Shown here piece by piece: positions 1 to 12,460 of a stretch of 64,000 nucleotides of DNA; position 1 is the stretch's first letter; each line of letters begins with the position of its first letter. The stretch is from contig CM035226.1 in NCBI GenBank assembly GCA_020226215.1, positions 88,498,895-88,562,894 on the forward strand. Reading direction: 5' to 3'. The DNA comes from Sindora glabra. Its lineage: Eukaryota; Streptophyta; Magnoliopsida; Fabales; Fabaceae. Both the position numbers and the translations under genes were made by a program. The notes below the pieces were generated by a model, which saw nothing but the letters and a program-made list of their open reading frames with translations, had not been told where the DNA came from and did not search any database.

Positions 1-2004
1 AAATATTTATATATTACAAAATTAAATATATGTAAGCATAAAAAATTCCATTTATAAATATTATTTTCATTTAGATCTTCTTTCTTATATACATTATAAT
101 AGTTTTCATGTTTCATATCATATTAAAATATAAGTTTTATCTTTATAGGTAAATAAATACATAAATAACTATAATTTTCATCTTGAAAATAAGTAATCAA
201 AGTTATTGACTATAAAATAATGTTATATGTAGCTTACTAGTAATATATGAGTGAAAAATGTTAAGATATATTATTTTAATTTAACTTATTTTTAAAAAAG
301 AATTTAATATGATAAATAATATTTTAAAATATAAATATTATTCATATAAAAATACTAAAATAAATTATAAAATATATTTATGCTTTTATATATCATTTTG
401 TGTATAAATATCTAATAAATTATTAATTAATTTTTTAAACATCTTTATACAAATAGTTAACACTATTGATTAGTCAAACTAGTTAAGATAATTAGTTATT
501 TAGCTAACTACTAATTCAATTAATTAACTATTAATATAATTAGTTAATTATCAAATAAGGTTAAGATAAATAATATTAAAAATATTTTAGATTACATTAA
601 ATTATATAAATATTTAAAATAATATTTTATATTTTATAATATTAATTTATATAATATAAGAATATTTTATGAAAATATAAATAGATAAATAATTATTCAT
701 GAGTTAACTCAATATAATCTTTATATGAATAAGTACATAATGATATAACTCATATATCATAAAATTAATATAGATGAATCAAAACAAAAACATATTTAAA
801 TGAGAAAATAAATACAATTTATAATTGTCATGTATAATTATTATCACTAAGAAAAATAATATTTTATTTTTATTAAAAATTAAAATTATATCTTTATTTA
901 TAGGTTCAAATAAATTTATTTTAAATATTTTAATTAGATCTTATTAGGTTTTTGATGAGTTTGAATCTTTAATGAATTTAAAATAATAGGATTTTTAATG
1001 AATCAAAATCTAATTAGGTTCAATTTGGTTCATCCAAATCTAATATGATATCATCCCTATTTTTAAATGGTCACATTTTGGAACCTATGCCTGAGAGCAA
1101 TTAGTAAAGTATTTGCCACCAATAATTAATAACTTAGAACCCATTATAATTATATGTAACATCTAAGATATTTGATTTTTAATTTAACAAAGTTATTAAC
1201 ATGGAATAGGGATGATATTTGAACTAAGCAATTCCACTTGATTTGATAATTGTTCAACTCAATTAGATTTTTATTTAACTTGTTTAATTTATGAGCAATT
1301 CAATTATAATTTTTTATTATATTTATATATATAATATAAGCTATAATTGAAAATATAACTTATTTTTATAATTTTAAATTTATATTATTTATTAATATTT
1401 ATAATTATATTAAATATTATATTTTTAAAAATATATATTTATTATTACTTGATTAATTAAAAATATACTAATTTAACTTGGAGCTTGGTTCAAATTTGTT
1501 TTATTTTAAAAAAGCCAAATTTGATAAAATTAAAGCTCAACTCGACTCATCTCAATTTTACCTAAACATAAACTTGATTTGATTTGTTTATTAAATGAGT
1601 ATAATGCAATCAAAATATATACTATGGAGATCAATATTATGATTAAAAATTCTTTTATACTAACTTCATATTTTTTTTTAAGTTAAAGGCTTATTATTTT
1701 ACTCTCATTTTTTTTGTTTTGCATATTATCTCACTCTTTTTCTTAGCTTAATAAGTTAAAGAGTACTAATGTGCTTCAGATATAATATGCAATTTATTTT
1801 CACTTAATAAAAAAGAAGATAATCATAATTTTTAATACACTTGTATTATATTAAATTGATAAATAATTACTTTTTATTGAGATGAGAATAAAGATAGATT
1901 ATATAGGGAGTATATAGCTATTGTTATTTTTCTAAGTGGAGATGGAATACATGCACTTTATACTACTTTAAAAGTTTTTCAAGACCTAACACACCAATGG
2001 TAAA
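1..2004. other. AT-rich intergenic DNA
   Basis: No coding region is recognisable. The stretch is dominated by A/T runs and short TTAATTAA-like palindromes (for example around 475-560). The segment around 1200-1620 has the look of an old repeat but no clear termini. The right edge is set by the target-site duplication of the MULE starting at 2014. Confidence 0.6.
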
Positions 2005-2013
2005 TAATTCACA

Positions 2014-2219
2014 AGGCAAAATACATAAAAGCCCCTTGAAGTAAGGGCTTATGTCAAATGAAACCCTTAAACTTTCAACCATAACACATAAGCCCCTTCA
2101 ACTTTATAAAAAAAATGCAAACGTTAAAGCTCTGTTAGCAGAAATGGAATAGGGCACGGGTAGAGCACGTGAGCCATCTTTTTTCCACTTACATAAGCAT
2201 GTGTTGTTGGGTAATGCAC
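2014..2219 (+). repeat. left terminal inverted repeat of the MULE
   Basis: Pairs with 8454-8657 in inverse orientation. Long matching blocks include the outermost GGCAAAATACATAAAAG, an internal GTGAGCCATCT, and ACATAAGCATG near the inner edge (ACATGAGCATG on the right). The match fades beyond about 2219. Confidence 0.9.
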
Positions 2220-2707
2220 GATAATTTGCTTCTGCATTTCTTCAAGAAGAAGTCACTAACGTTTTAAAGAGTTAAGGCATGAGTTGAAGATCAAATTTTT
2301 CTTTGATTTATTAAAGGCAATATTGAAGAGAACTAAAGCATGAAGATGAGCTTTTAGCCTATGGTAACAAGGGTTCTTCCTTCTATTAAAAGTGCATTTG
2401 TATGTTCTGTTATCTAGATGTTTCCTATTTTTTTTAGATTTTATTGCTCTTGCAATAACTATTTGTATGTTTTGTTATTTTGAGTTTAACTCATTCATCT
2501 CTATACAAAAAGTACTTTTTGAAGAAACCAATTAGACAAAAGGTTAGTTAATCAAATATACATTTATCAATAACCTTCATTTCATTATCTTTTATACTTT
2601 TTCACTAAATTAATCAGAAAAAAGGTTAGCTATTACCTATTATTTTATTGTTGTTTGCAATTTATATTCTATATATTGTGCATTAGAACTAAGTAATTGA
2701 CTAATGT

Positions 2708-5465
2708 TTGTTAGGTTTAGCAGTGATGGCTAATAAAATGGCTATAGAGTTGCATCATAGGGGTTTCTTAAGCAGTGAACCACCATATAAATATGATGGT
2801 GGGACTGTAGACATCATAATTTATATGGCCCCAACTACAATTAGCTATTTTAAGTTAATAGAACTTGTGGAAGAATTAGCTTGCCCAAGTACTTTAGAGA
2901 TATATTACAAGTTACCTAACATAAAAATGGAAAACAGTTTAGTATTGATTGTAGATGATAAGCAAGTGATAGAAATGGTGGAGGCTCATAAAGGGATAGA
3001 AACGTGGATTATATATGTGAAAGTTGGGATCAGCCCTATCAATTTAAGATATGTAGCAGAAAATGAAGGGAGTAATGGTAATAGGCACAATGATAAGGAT
3101 AATAATGAGAAAAATGATAAGGATGGTAACGAACAAAATGATGCAGCAAATGATGATGGACATAATGCTTATTTAGGAAAAGAAGGGAGTAACCATGAAG
3201 AGGAGGTGACTGTATCAAGGCTTGATAAAAATGGTGATGATCTTAGTAGTGGTGATATTATAAAGAATCTAACTTTGAAGCCATAGATATTGGTAAGCTT
3301 GGAAGGACTAGGAGATGATGACATTTTTTCACTAAGAAAAGAGCCTAAAACATATTGTATGATTGTTAACTCACCAATATCTAGATCGAAGCTTACTATA
3401 TCAAGGATGCAAAAGAAATTTATGACAAATAATGTTGCTGAAAAGGGGAAAGAAGTTAAAGACACAAGTAATAGTAATGAAGAAGTAGAGAGTAAGGTAA
3501 GGAAAGAGGTAGTACTAACTCAAGAAGCAAACAAAAAGGCATTAATGGGTGGTAATTTTTTAATAGATGAAGAAAATTAATTTTAATAACTTAATGACAA
3601 AGAAAAAAAGGTAGTAAAAGGTATGTTGTATTTCATAAAGAAACTAATATGGAAAACCCCAATCTCGTGGTTGGCTTGAAATTTAAGAATACAAAAGTCT
3701 TTCAAGATACTATCAATGAGTGGAATGTGAGGAGATGGTGTGTTGTTAAATAGATATGAAGTGAAAGCAAAAGGATGTTAGGAAAGTGTAAGAGGGAAAG
3801 TTGTAAATGGAGGACTTTTACATCACCAATGCAAGGAAAAATGACCTTGCAAATTAAATCATTTAACTATGAGCATACTTATCAACTAAAGTTTGAGAAT
3901 AGCTTAGTCACTTTAACCTACATTTCAAATAGGTTTTTTGACTTGCTTTTAGATAATCCTAATTAGAAGATGAATTCAATGAAGAAGATAGTGAGGGGAT
4001 AATGTAAGGTAAATGTCAATAATATGAAGTTGTATAAGGCAAAGAGAAAAATCATTAAGATGAATGAGAGGGATGTAAATGGACAATATAATAAGTTATG
4101 GGATTATATTGTCACTATAAAAAAGCATAATCCCAAGAGCACTCTTACTCTTTTGCTGACTTTCCAAAAAAAAAAAAAAGGCAGTTGCTAAATTTAAAAA
4201 GGTTTTACGTGTGTATTAAGGCATTAAAGAAGGGATTTTTATCTGGTTATAGGAGGATAATTGGTCTTGATGGTTATTTCTTAAAGAATGTCTTTGGTGG
4301 CCAACTGCTGAGTGCTATAGGTAAGGATGGGAATGACAATATATACTTTTTAGCTTAGGCTATGGTTGAATTGGAGAACAAATATAGTTAGAATTGGTTT
4401 ATGTGCTTGTTAATAAATGATCTGGGTGAAACTAGGGATACTAAATAGACATTTATGAGTGATAGACAAAAAATATGCATTCTTTTTCTATTTTTCATTT
4501 AATTTTTAAGCTTTTTGGTATTTATTTTTCTAAATTTAACTTCTCATTTCTAATATCAAGGCCTTTTAGATATCTTTAGGTTTTTGTTACTAAGTGTTAA
4601 CCATAGATATTGTGTAAAGCATTTATATGCTAATGTGATAGCAAAGTATAAAGGTTTAGAGTTGCAAGATTTGGTATGGGTAGTTACTTATACAAGTACC
4701 CCAAGAGATTTCAACCATTGCATGGAAAAGATTAAAAATGTAGATGATAGGGCTTACAATTACTTGAATGAATTAAATCTAAAGTGTTACTCAAGGTCAC
4801 ATTTTAATGTAAATGTCAAGTGTGATATTATAGTTAACAACTTGAATGAGTCATGGAATTCTTATATTCTAGAAGCTAAGGAAATGCTTATTTTACAAAT
4901 GTTGGAATGGATTAGAAGGAAAATCATAACTAGAATCTAAATAAAGAAGGAAGGAACGGAAAAATATAATGTTTCAATAACACCTTAAGCATCAAGTATT
5001 TTAAATAATAACATGTATAAGAGTAGAAATTGCTTAGCACATTATTCTTGGGAGTTGAAATTTGAAGTAGAATATTATGACACAACTAAAGTAGTAGATC
5101 TTTTATCCTGTGCTTGTAGTTATAAAGATTGGCATCTTATAGGAATACCTTGCATACATGTAATGGCTACAATTCAACAAGATGGCTAAGACCTTGCACT
5201 TGCCCCTATACCTGGCCAAGGGGATTGGGAAGTCACCAACCACACTCATTTGCTACCTCTATATTACAAGAAACCTTGTGGTAAGCCAAAGAAACAAAGA
5301 AACAAGTAAGCTAATGAGCCAAGGCCAGGAAATAGGGTTTAAAAGAAAGGAGAGTTTATGATTTACAGTAAGTGCTTAATAGTTAGACATAATGCTAGAA
5401 CCTATAAATGTGAAGTGTATAGAAATAGCAAGTTCATGAAATCTCGCACAACTAATAAGGTATTA
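2708..5465 (+). pseudogene. MuDR-type MULE transposase relic
   Basis: Four modules of a plant MULE transposase can be read in order across stop codons and frame changes. First, an N-terminal PB1-like MuDR domain (2726-3040, starting MANKMAIELHHRGFL) followed by an Asn/Asp/Lys-rich linker. Second, the MuDR DNA-binding domain (about 3655-3900: NPNLVVGLKFKN, then KCKRESCKWR). Third, the MULE DDE core (about 4200-4780: LDGYFLKNVFGGQLLSAIG, FMSDRQK, HRYCVKHLYANV). Fourth, a SWIM zinc finger at 5110-5159 with CxC and CIH. Nonsense codons include FLA*AMVE and KYS*NWF, where Q and W are expected, so C-to-T and G-to-A changes explain them. The family is normally 700-900 aa; no single open frame here exceeds 192 aa, so it cannot encode active transposase. 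Confidence 0.9.
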
Positions 5466-5602
5466 CTTCCCACCTAAACCTAATTACTTATTTATATCTA
5501 TGGTTTATATGTTTTAGTGAATAATGCTTGCTATGCCAAGCAAGCTTCAATAATGTATATAAGTTGTAGGGGAGTTCCAATGCAAATATAGGAGTTATTG
5601 AC

Positions 5603-6036
5603 AAAAGTGAAGTGCATAGCACGCCTACAGCACCTCCTTTATCACAGGATAGCTAGTTAGAAGCCATTCAATCGTGAATTAAAGAATGCATCATTATGAA
5701 GTCAAGATTATTATCCTTTTTGTTGTCAAAATCATGTATTTAAAGGTTATGAAAATGATTCTAATTTTTTGGTCTATGAATGCCTTGTATTTAGTTACTA
5801 TGCATTGAAGAATATTGCTAAAGGTGAAGTACACATCATTACAATACCTCCTTCATCATAGAATAGCCAATTAGAAGCTACTCAATCGTAAATTAAAGAA
5901 TATATCACTATGAAGTTAATATTGTTATCCTTTTTGTTGTCAAAATCATGTATTTAAAAGGTGTAAAATGAAACTGATTCTATTTTTTCAGCTATCAGTG
6001 CTTTGTATTTAGTTACTATGTATTGAAGAATGTTGG
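5603..6036 (+). repeat. two-copy tandem repeat, period about 216 bp, inside the MULE
   Basis: Copy 1 starts at AAAAGTGAAGTGCATAGC (5603) and copy 2 at AAAGGTGAAGTACACATC (about 5819). Both run through TTATCCTTTTTGTTGTCAAA and end near ATTGAAGAAT. The copies have diverged by about 10-15%. The repeat lies between the transposase and GRF genes and has no open frame. It could be part of the intergenic terminator region of the element. Confidence 0.85.
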
Positions 6037-6890
6037 TAATGTATTTTTATTATAAGTTGAATGCATGAATAGTTTTGAATAACAATTACTATGAATTTGA
6101 TATTCCAGTATTGTCTCAAGTTTTACATTTTGTCTTAGGTGTTCAATTATATTACAATTACAATTACTTATTTTGTTTCTTTTTATATCTCTAGAATAAT
6201 GTTACTGATACAAGGACATAAGTTCTACATCTCTGGTTTGGTGTGAGTTAATATTACTTAGTGAGAGTTACTATTATACTGTATAATAACATATTTTTAA
6301 AAGTAAAGTTCATTAAAAGTTTTTTCAAGAATTACTTTAACTTATTTTGCAGAACTTGCTTTTTCAAGAAAATAAAGCTGCTTGATTTTGGCCTTTAGTT
6401 TATAGATAGGCCAATATGGAATTTTTCAGATTGGGATATGCTCTCATGGACTGTGTTGATGTATAATTACACTTCTAGAGATAGAGGCTATTTGTATAGT
6501 AAAATAACTATATTGATGTATAATTATAGGAATAAGTTCATTGTTACAAAATAGAAATGCATCATTGCTTTTGTACACGATTTAATTGCTTTAATTTTAA
6601 GCTAACTATCTTTTTCAATTTAGATTTGTTATTTTAGTCCAATATTATTTTATCTTTAATAATATTCTTTTAGTATAAATTTCTTACTTCTCTTATAAGA
6701 ATGTTGGCTTCAAGCACTAATGATGACTTTGAATTAATTAGGTAATAAGAAGTTATAATTTGCTACATGTTTTGTTGCTATTTTGGGAATATGCCTTTTT
6801 ATTCTTTTAAATGCTCTATTTGTTTATTGAATAATCAATCAAATAACTGATGTGACCTCAACTAATAGCATGAAAGAATGCCATTTTAAA

Positions 6891-6986
6891 TGTGCTAAAT
6901 GTCTACTGACCTCTTGTATATACATAAACCAAAATTGAGCTAAATGTTACTGTTCTCTTATGTATACATAAACTAGAATTAAGCTA
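6891..6986 (+). repeat. short imperfect tandem duplication
   Basis: Two units of the form (G/T)GCTAAATGT...CTCTTNTGTATACATAAAC lie side by side with a period of roughly 57 bp in the non-coding middle of the MULE. Confidence 0.5.
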
Positions 6987-7235
6987 ACCCTTGGTCAAAA
7001 ATAAAACTAAGCATAAAATTGAGTATAAACCATACAAAAGTAAATAAAAATTATAACTTTTACATTAATAGAAGAGTTATTTTCCATTTATCATGAGTTA
7101 GTACATGTACATTTCAGTAAGAGTCCTAAACCTTGTGATTTTCATACCAAAATGTCAGCCAAACATAAAATGTCCATTTACACCCTAAGCACAAAACTCT
7201 AAAATACAACCAAATTCTTACATTTCTAAAAGTAT

Positions 7236-8345
7236 TCAAGCTAACTTCAACATTATAAGAAGCATGCATCCCATCAAAGCCCATGTCCCCATTAATATCT
7301 TGAAGTATTTCTCCTCCCTTTGATGAGACTTTTTCAATAATTGTTCCATGTTAGTCACCATCTCTATCTTGTACAACTCATACTTAGCTTTATCTTCTTC
7401 CTTACTCTTTTCCTTTCGAGATTTTTTATCTTTTAACTCTAATTTAGCTTCTATCTTCTTTATGCAGCTTAGGAATGCCTCAAAGCCAAAACTTATCTTA
7501 TTGCCATCAGTGACATTTACTTTAGTAGGGGAAATAATGAGAGGGTCAACCCAATCCTAGTACCTACAAACTTATGAAATAGTTAAATCTAAAGAGATTA
7601 AAATGTTAAATTTATATATTTTAGATTCAAGTTTTGATATCTAGTTTGTAAAGTAGCATAACAACATGAAGAGAAGATGCATATACAATTATCAATTTAT
7701 AAAGTTAAAAGTGTCAATGAATATACCAACTGATCTAGACAAGAATACAACATAATCACTACTTAACTACTAAGATAACCATAGATGTAATCAAATGTCC
7801 CTACATTAAATGGAGTTGGCATAATTCATTGTCTACTAATGTGAAGGAATTATGCATAAGTATATACCATGAAAAAACAAAGGAAAAACTTGGACTCAAG
7901 GAAAGCAAAACAAGCAGTGCCCTATGACTTTAATTTTAGTTAAAGAGAACATTTTGGATATAAATATAGGAATCTCATCCTCAAGTGTTGAATCTAATGG
8001 AGGTTTCAATCTTATGAATTGACCTTAATTTCAAGGTAAAACATCACAGTAAGAATAATGAGAATGCATATAGGTCATGATTTGTTGGTTTGACTTCATA
8101 AGAATTGTAAAGGAGAAATAGATTGTAAAAGGGTAAAAAAAATATCATGATCATTATTACAAAATTTTTAGAATTTAAAAGATATCAAACAAATTAAGAG
8201 AAAAATTTTATACCTCATTTGCACATTTGCAATATCTCTTCCTAAAATTTCTATTTGTCCATGTCATTTTCATTATCATAAGTGCCTCACAAAGACATAG
8301 CCGCACCTTTATATCATCAGAACCTACACTTGAGACATTGTAGGA
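7236..8345 (-). CDS. GRF-type zinc-finger protein carried by the MULE (two exons)
   Basis: Exon 1 (about 8345 down to 8214) ends at a GT donor and exon 2 (7556-7236) begins after an AG acceptor; the join is in phase. Exon 1 gives RLCLCEALMIMKM, then WTNRNFRKRYCKC, the CxC...NxxRRxxxC pattern of a GRF zinc finger (predicted nucleic-acid binding). Exon 2 opens with DWVDPLI, the W-x-D tail usual after plant GRF fingers. It continues with a highly charged coiled coil (KKIEAKLELKDKKSRKEK), then a hydrophobic C-terminal segment (TWALMGCMLLIMLKLA) likely to be a membrane anchor, and a stop at 7236-7238. Everything after the finger is open, unlike the neighbouring transposase. The start is uncertain: the ATG near 8343 (MSQV) hits a stop and lies in another frame, so the N terminus may be broken. 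Similar short GRF proteins are common in plant genomes; a role in transposition is only inference. Confidence 0.65.
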
Positions 8346-8453
8346 TTAGAAGATTGCCCCTTCCATTCTCTTAAAGTCTTAAATTAATTTACAAAAGTTC
8401 ACTTTGATTTGATTCAAAACTCAAACAAAAATGCTCTGATGGAAGCCTTAAAA

Positions 8454-8657
8454 GTGCCTTCTGTAAACATGCTCATGTAACTGGAGAGAAAGAGATGGCT
8501 CACATGCTTTGCCCATGCCCTGTTTTATTTATACTAATAGGGTTTTAATGTTTGCATTCTTTTATAAAGTTGAAAGGGGTTATGTGTTATGGTTGGAAGT
8601 TTAAGGGTTTTATTTGATACAAGCCTTTACTTCAAGGGGCTTTTATGTATTTTGCCC
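8454..8657 (-). repeat. right terminal inverted repeat of the MULE
   Basis: Inverse of 2014-2219. It ends in GTATTTTGCCC at 8657 and is followed by the duplicated target TAATTCACG. Confidence 0.9.
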
Positions 8658-8666
8658 TAATTCACG

Positions 8667-9047
8667 GGTGTTTACTACCTATGTATGTATGCCTTGAGGG
8701 CATTAAAGTGATAATAGATTATTATAGATAATTGCACATGCTTTAATCAAGGTCAAACAAAAATCATTAATCACTAAATTAATATTACTAAAGCAATCAA
8801 ACTTTAATTAAGATTTAAACACACACTCTCTCTCCCTCTCTCTTTAAACACCCAAAATATATTACATCTCTATCAACAAAAATAAATATAGGTATGAATT
8901 GAAAATTTTCTTATAAATAGATTACATATTAGCTGAATAATACTATTTCCCTTTATATTTTCAAAAATTAGTAACTTTTGCATTATAATTCAATTGCATG
9001 TTAAAAATTTGCAATTTTCTTACATTAGTTATAAATATGAAAAGATA
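8667..9047. other. spacer between two transposons
   Basis: AT-rich, with a short CT-rich microsatellite (ACACACTCTCTCTCCCTCTC at about 8820-8843). No gene is seen. Confidence 0.6.
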
Positions 9048-9689
9048 TACTACTAAAAAAGATGCCTATACAAATGACAACGTCATTTTTTGTCATTTGT
9101 ATAAACCTTGTTATCATCTTTATATGTATATATATATATTTATAGATGACATTATTATTTGTATATATTCATATGTGTTTTAATTTATACAAATGACCTT
9201 TCATATTGTTTATATAGGTTCAACCATATAGATGACAAAGTCATCTACATAGAGTATGAAAATGGTCAACTGTGGCATACTTTCACAAATGACAATTATC
9301 ATTTGCGTGGGCTACCTACATAAATAATGGTGATTGTCTATGCAGGCAATTGTGGTTTGTACATGTATTTTTAATGAACAGTGTAAAAAAATTCAATTCA
9401 CCCTAAATTTTTTTTAATAATTTTAATGATTTTATTATTCCATTAAATTTTTAACATATTTATTTTTAATTTAAAGAATTTATTTGTAAATGATTGATAA
9501 AAAAATTCAATTCACACTAAAATATTTTTAATAATTATTTAGAAATATCATAATATTAATTATAAAAATAAAAAAAAAACTAACTTTTAATAATATATAA
9601 TAAAAAAATACTTTACATTGATACATAATATGAAGTATCAAATAAAAAATAAATGCATAATATATAAACACACACATATAATAGTTACA

Positions 9690-11500
9690 TGAAATAATAA
9701 TAATCACTACCCTCGTCCTCATCCTTATCATTGTTTGAAAGCACACATGAGGGCTGGGATGGAAGTGGATATGGCTATGTTTGGGGTAGCGGTAAGGGTT
9801 GTTGTAACTAAGAAAATAAGGGATGTTGTGGAGTAAAGAGCGATTGAGAAATAAATAAGGGCTGTACATTTAGCTAAGGGATATTCATTTGAAAAGGAAT
9901 AGGATATATAATAAGAAAGGTAGAGAAAATCCTATGAATTGCAAAGTAACATGCATTACTTCAAAGGTAATATAGGTTTGCTGCTACACTTACTCATAAT
10001 AGAAGGTTCATTGTTTTGCCATAGCTAAGGCTTGCTAACTCTCAATAATGTGGATCTGCACCTTTTCCATAAAATTTGTATCCTGGTGCTACCTTGAAAG
10101 AAATGTTGCAGTGAATGAACTGGTGCTGCAACACGACCAACCATCTTTTTATACCTTCGATGAGTGCCTAACACTTCATCAATAATAGCAAGCTCATTAA
10201 GCTTTAGCAAACTTACTGGAGAGTTATTAGAGGAAGAATTGAATTATGAAGATTGATGGGTGACTAGATCTAGCATCTTAACCTTGATTTTTTTAACAAA
10301 AAACATAAAGTTTTAGTAAAGAACTTTTCTTATGATAATTAAAATTATTTCATAAAAAATTAGTTACTTACATAAGTAGTTTGAGCATTTGGATATACCT
10401 ACTCCCTTGTATGATATGTATATTGCTCACAAAAATTCTTCTTCACTAGCCATAGTTCACCTACGTCCTTATTTCTTTATGCTAATTTTAAAACATAGTA
10501 TTAACAATTAGTAAGCTTTTTGATAATAGCACCATATGGGAATATTAAGTTAAAATACCTTACTATGCCATGCCATCACAATGGACTTTGATCCATGGCA
10601 ATCATCATACAGTTTTTTCAACTTGTTGTCCAAATTTCTTTTGGATAGTTATGCATATTCAAACCAAAATATTTATAATTAGAAGATAAACTAGTTAAAA
10701 GCTAAAAATGGAAAGTTATTAATTTTACTTTAATTTTACCTTGTACTCATCACTATTGAAGTGTATGTATAACTTATCTTTATAATTTATTGAGATATTA
10801 GCAGGATAAAAATGCCTTGTGCTATGCAGATCATGGATGTCTTTATGACTTTCATATTGCAAGAAATGTTGATGGAGCATAAACTTTTAATCTTTGTATC
10901 GGTTAGTTGCCATTCGCTAGATACTGGTAATCATGTATCCTTGCTCCTTAAGCTCAACATTAATAAAATCAAAAGAAGATTACATTAAAAGACATGTAAA
11001 AATGTTGCACTTATTGTATCCATTTATCTTAATATCAAATATAAAATAATATTAAAGATACATTTAACAATACTTATACAAATTCCATGCATAGCATGTT
11101 CTTTTTGGTCTTTAGGTACTGGCTTCCAATTTGTGGAAGGACTCACAATGTTGCTTGACTAACATTCTTATATCACGTGCAAAATACTTTAATTTTGGAC
11201 TGATCACCTACCATGTGCTTGTTTTATCAAAATTGATAGGTAATGATTTTCCATTATTCTTTTAGATCTTTTGGTGGAGGATCAAGGACCTTGATTTGCT
11301 ACAATATCATTAATTCGATGTAACTTTCAAATATAACAAATTAGTAGTAACATATATTTATAGGAAAAAAATAAAAAATAAAGTACTTAAATATAATAAA
11401 TTTTACCTGTCTTACATGAGAAAGGAATAGGAGTAGGGTTGTGTGGTGGGTCATGTCCATCGTTTCCTTCATAATGGTGTGACATAACATTAGTCATGGC
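9690..11500 (-). pseudogene. En/Spm second-gene (TnpA/Ptta-like) relic
   Basis: On the - strand several short exon-like frames line up in the order typical of plant Ptta/En/Spm proteins: VLDPPPKDLKE near 11290, KDIHDLHSTRHFYPANIS near 10850, a basic segment KRNLDNKLKKLYDDCHGSK near 10600, LWLVKKNFCEQYTYHTREY near 10420, and the open frame LLKLNELAIIDEVLGTHRRY (10220-10110). Acidic D/E-rich codons appear near 9700. The pieces are separated by stops and intron-like gaps. The assignment to Transposase_24/Ptta is by general resemblance and context beside the TNP2 tail, not by a definite motif. Confidence 0.45.
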
Positions 11501-11899
11501 AATCAAGTATCATTATATATTATCGGACAATAGTCATTACAATAGGATGTAAGTAATACTTATAATAAAATATCATATTTTTTCTATCCAAGACAATTAC
11601 ATTTGCAATTACGAAATGAATTGTTTGAAAAGGTCAGTACAATAAGGCACAAATCATGTTTACTATAGAATATCAAAAATTCAAAATAAAAGCTTAATTA
11701 TTATTTAAAAAACTAAAAAGTATTAACCATAATCAAACTCATTATTAGTGAATGTTGTAAGGTCATCATACTCTTTATTAATTTCAACATCATTATTTGA
11801 CTCTAAAAGCTTCTCCTCTATGTAATCCATAGTTATTTCATCTTATAAGTTATCATTATCATTTATGAAGTTGTCAAACATTTGTACAACAAGATGAAC

Positions 11900-12153
11900 A
11901 TTTCTAGAAGATAAAACATAATGAGGATCATGGTTCTGATTTTATAAGGTAATCAAGTTAAAATCTCCAAGATCAACTCTGAGTGTATAGTTTGCGAAGT
12001 TATTATCCTATGAATAGGACATGTCATTAGCACTAACATTATCATCATTAGGAAGATCTTATACATCACAATGCACCACTTTATTTACAACTCTTCAATT
12101 TGGTCCATTAAAAGGATCATCAATGTAAAAAACTTGTTGTGCTTGATATGCTA

Positions 12154-12199
<46 letters not shown>

Positions 12200-12460
12200 T
12201 CTTTGTATCACTAAACCCTAATAAAAATGCTTGTTATATTCTTGTTTGTGATAATTTTCTTCTTTCTATGATTAGTATCATACCATTTACATTTGAATAA
12301 AGTCACAAAATAATTATGTAAATAACTCAACTCTATTACATCCTCCAAAATATTGTAGAATATGTTACCTTTAGTTCTAGGCATAAAAATTCCATTGTTC
12401 TATGTCTTATGCTTTGCATCTCAAGAAGTAGTTACAAACCAAACTTTGTTTACCGCACAC
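11900..12460 (-). pseudogene. TNP2 transposase C-terminal (DUF4216) remnant of the CACTA element
   Basis: Reading - from about 12460: NNGIFMPRTKGNIFYN, ILEDVIELSYLHNYFVTLFK, CKWYDTNHRKKKI; after a gap with the TG/TA microsatellite, LAYQAQQVFYIDDPFNGPN, VVNKVVHCDV and DLPNDDN. This is the DUF4216 pattern that forms the C terminus of plant En/Spm TNP2 proteins (VLFKCDWxD...QAxQVFYxDDP...WxVV). Stops interrupt it, some where W is expected (PN*RVV, DV*DLP). The catalytic part is absent. Confidence 0.75.
12154..12197 (+). repeat. (GT)n(AT)n microsatellite
   Basis: About 8 GT units followed by about 14 TA units, interrupting the TNP2 remnant. Confidence 0.95.

Larger units (their letters stand above)
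2014..8657. mobile_element. MuDR-like autonomous-type MULE (Mutator superfamily), 6.6 kb, decayed
   Basis: Long terminal inverted repeats define this element: about 2014-2219 on the left and 8454-8657 on the right. They align over roughly 205 bp, and the outer 28 or so bases are nearly identical (right end GGGCAAAATAC read inward, left end AGGCAAAATAC). It is flanked by a 9-bp target duplication with one mismatch, TAATTCACA (2005-2013) and TAATTCACG (8658-8666), as expected for Mutator. Inside are a MuDR transposase relic on + (2708-5465) and a two-exon GRF zinc-finger gene on - (7236 to about 8345), convergent, separated by about 1.8 kb with a tandem repeat. Two convergent genes between long TIRs recall maize MuDR, although the second gene here is not a recognisable mudrB. 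Confidence 0.9.

Noticed and set aside
7348..7560. 70-codon open frame on +
   Set aside because: Antisense shadow of the GRF gene's second exon on -.
9528..9869. 113-codon open frame on -, Tyr/Ile/His-rich
   Set aside because: Low-complexity composition. A different frame of the same strand fits the acidic tail of the CACTA second protein.
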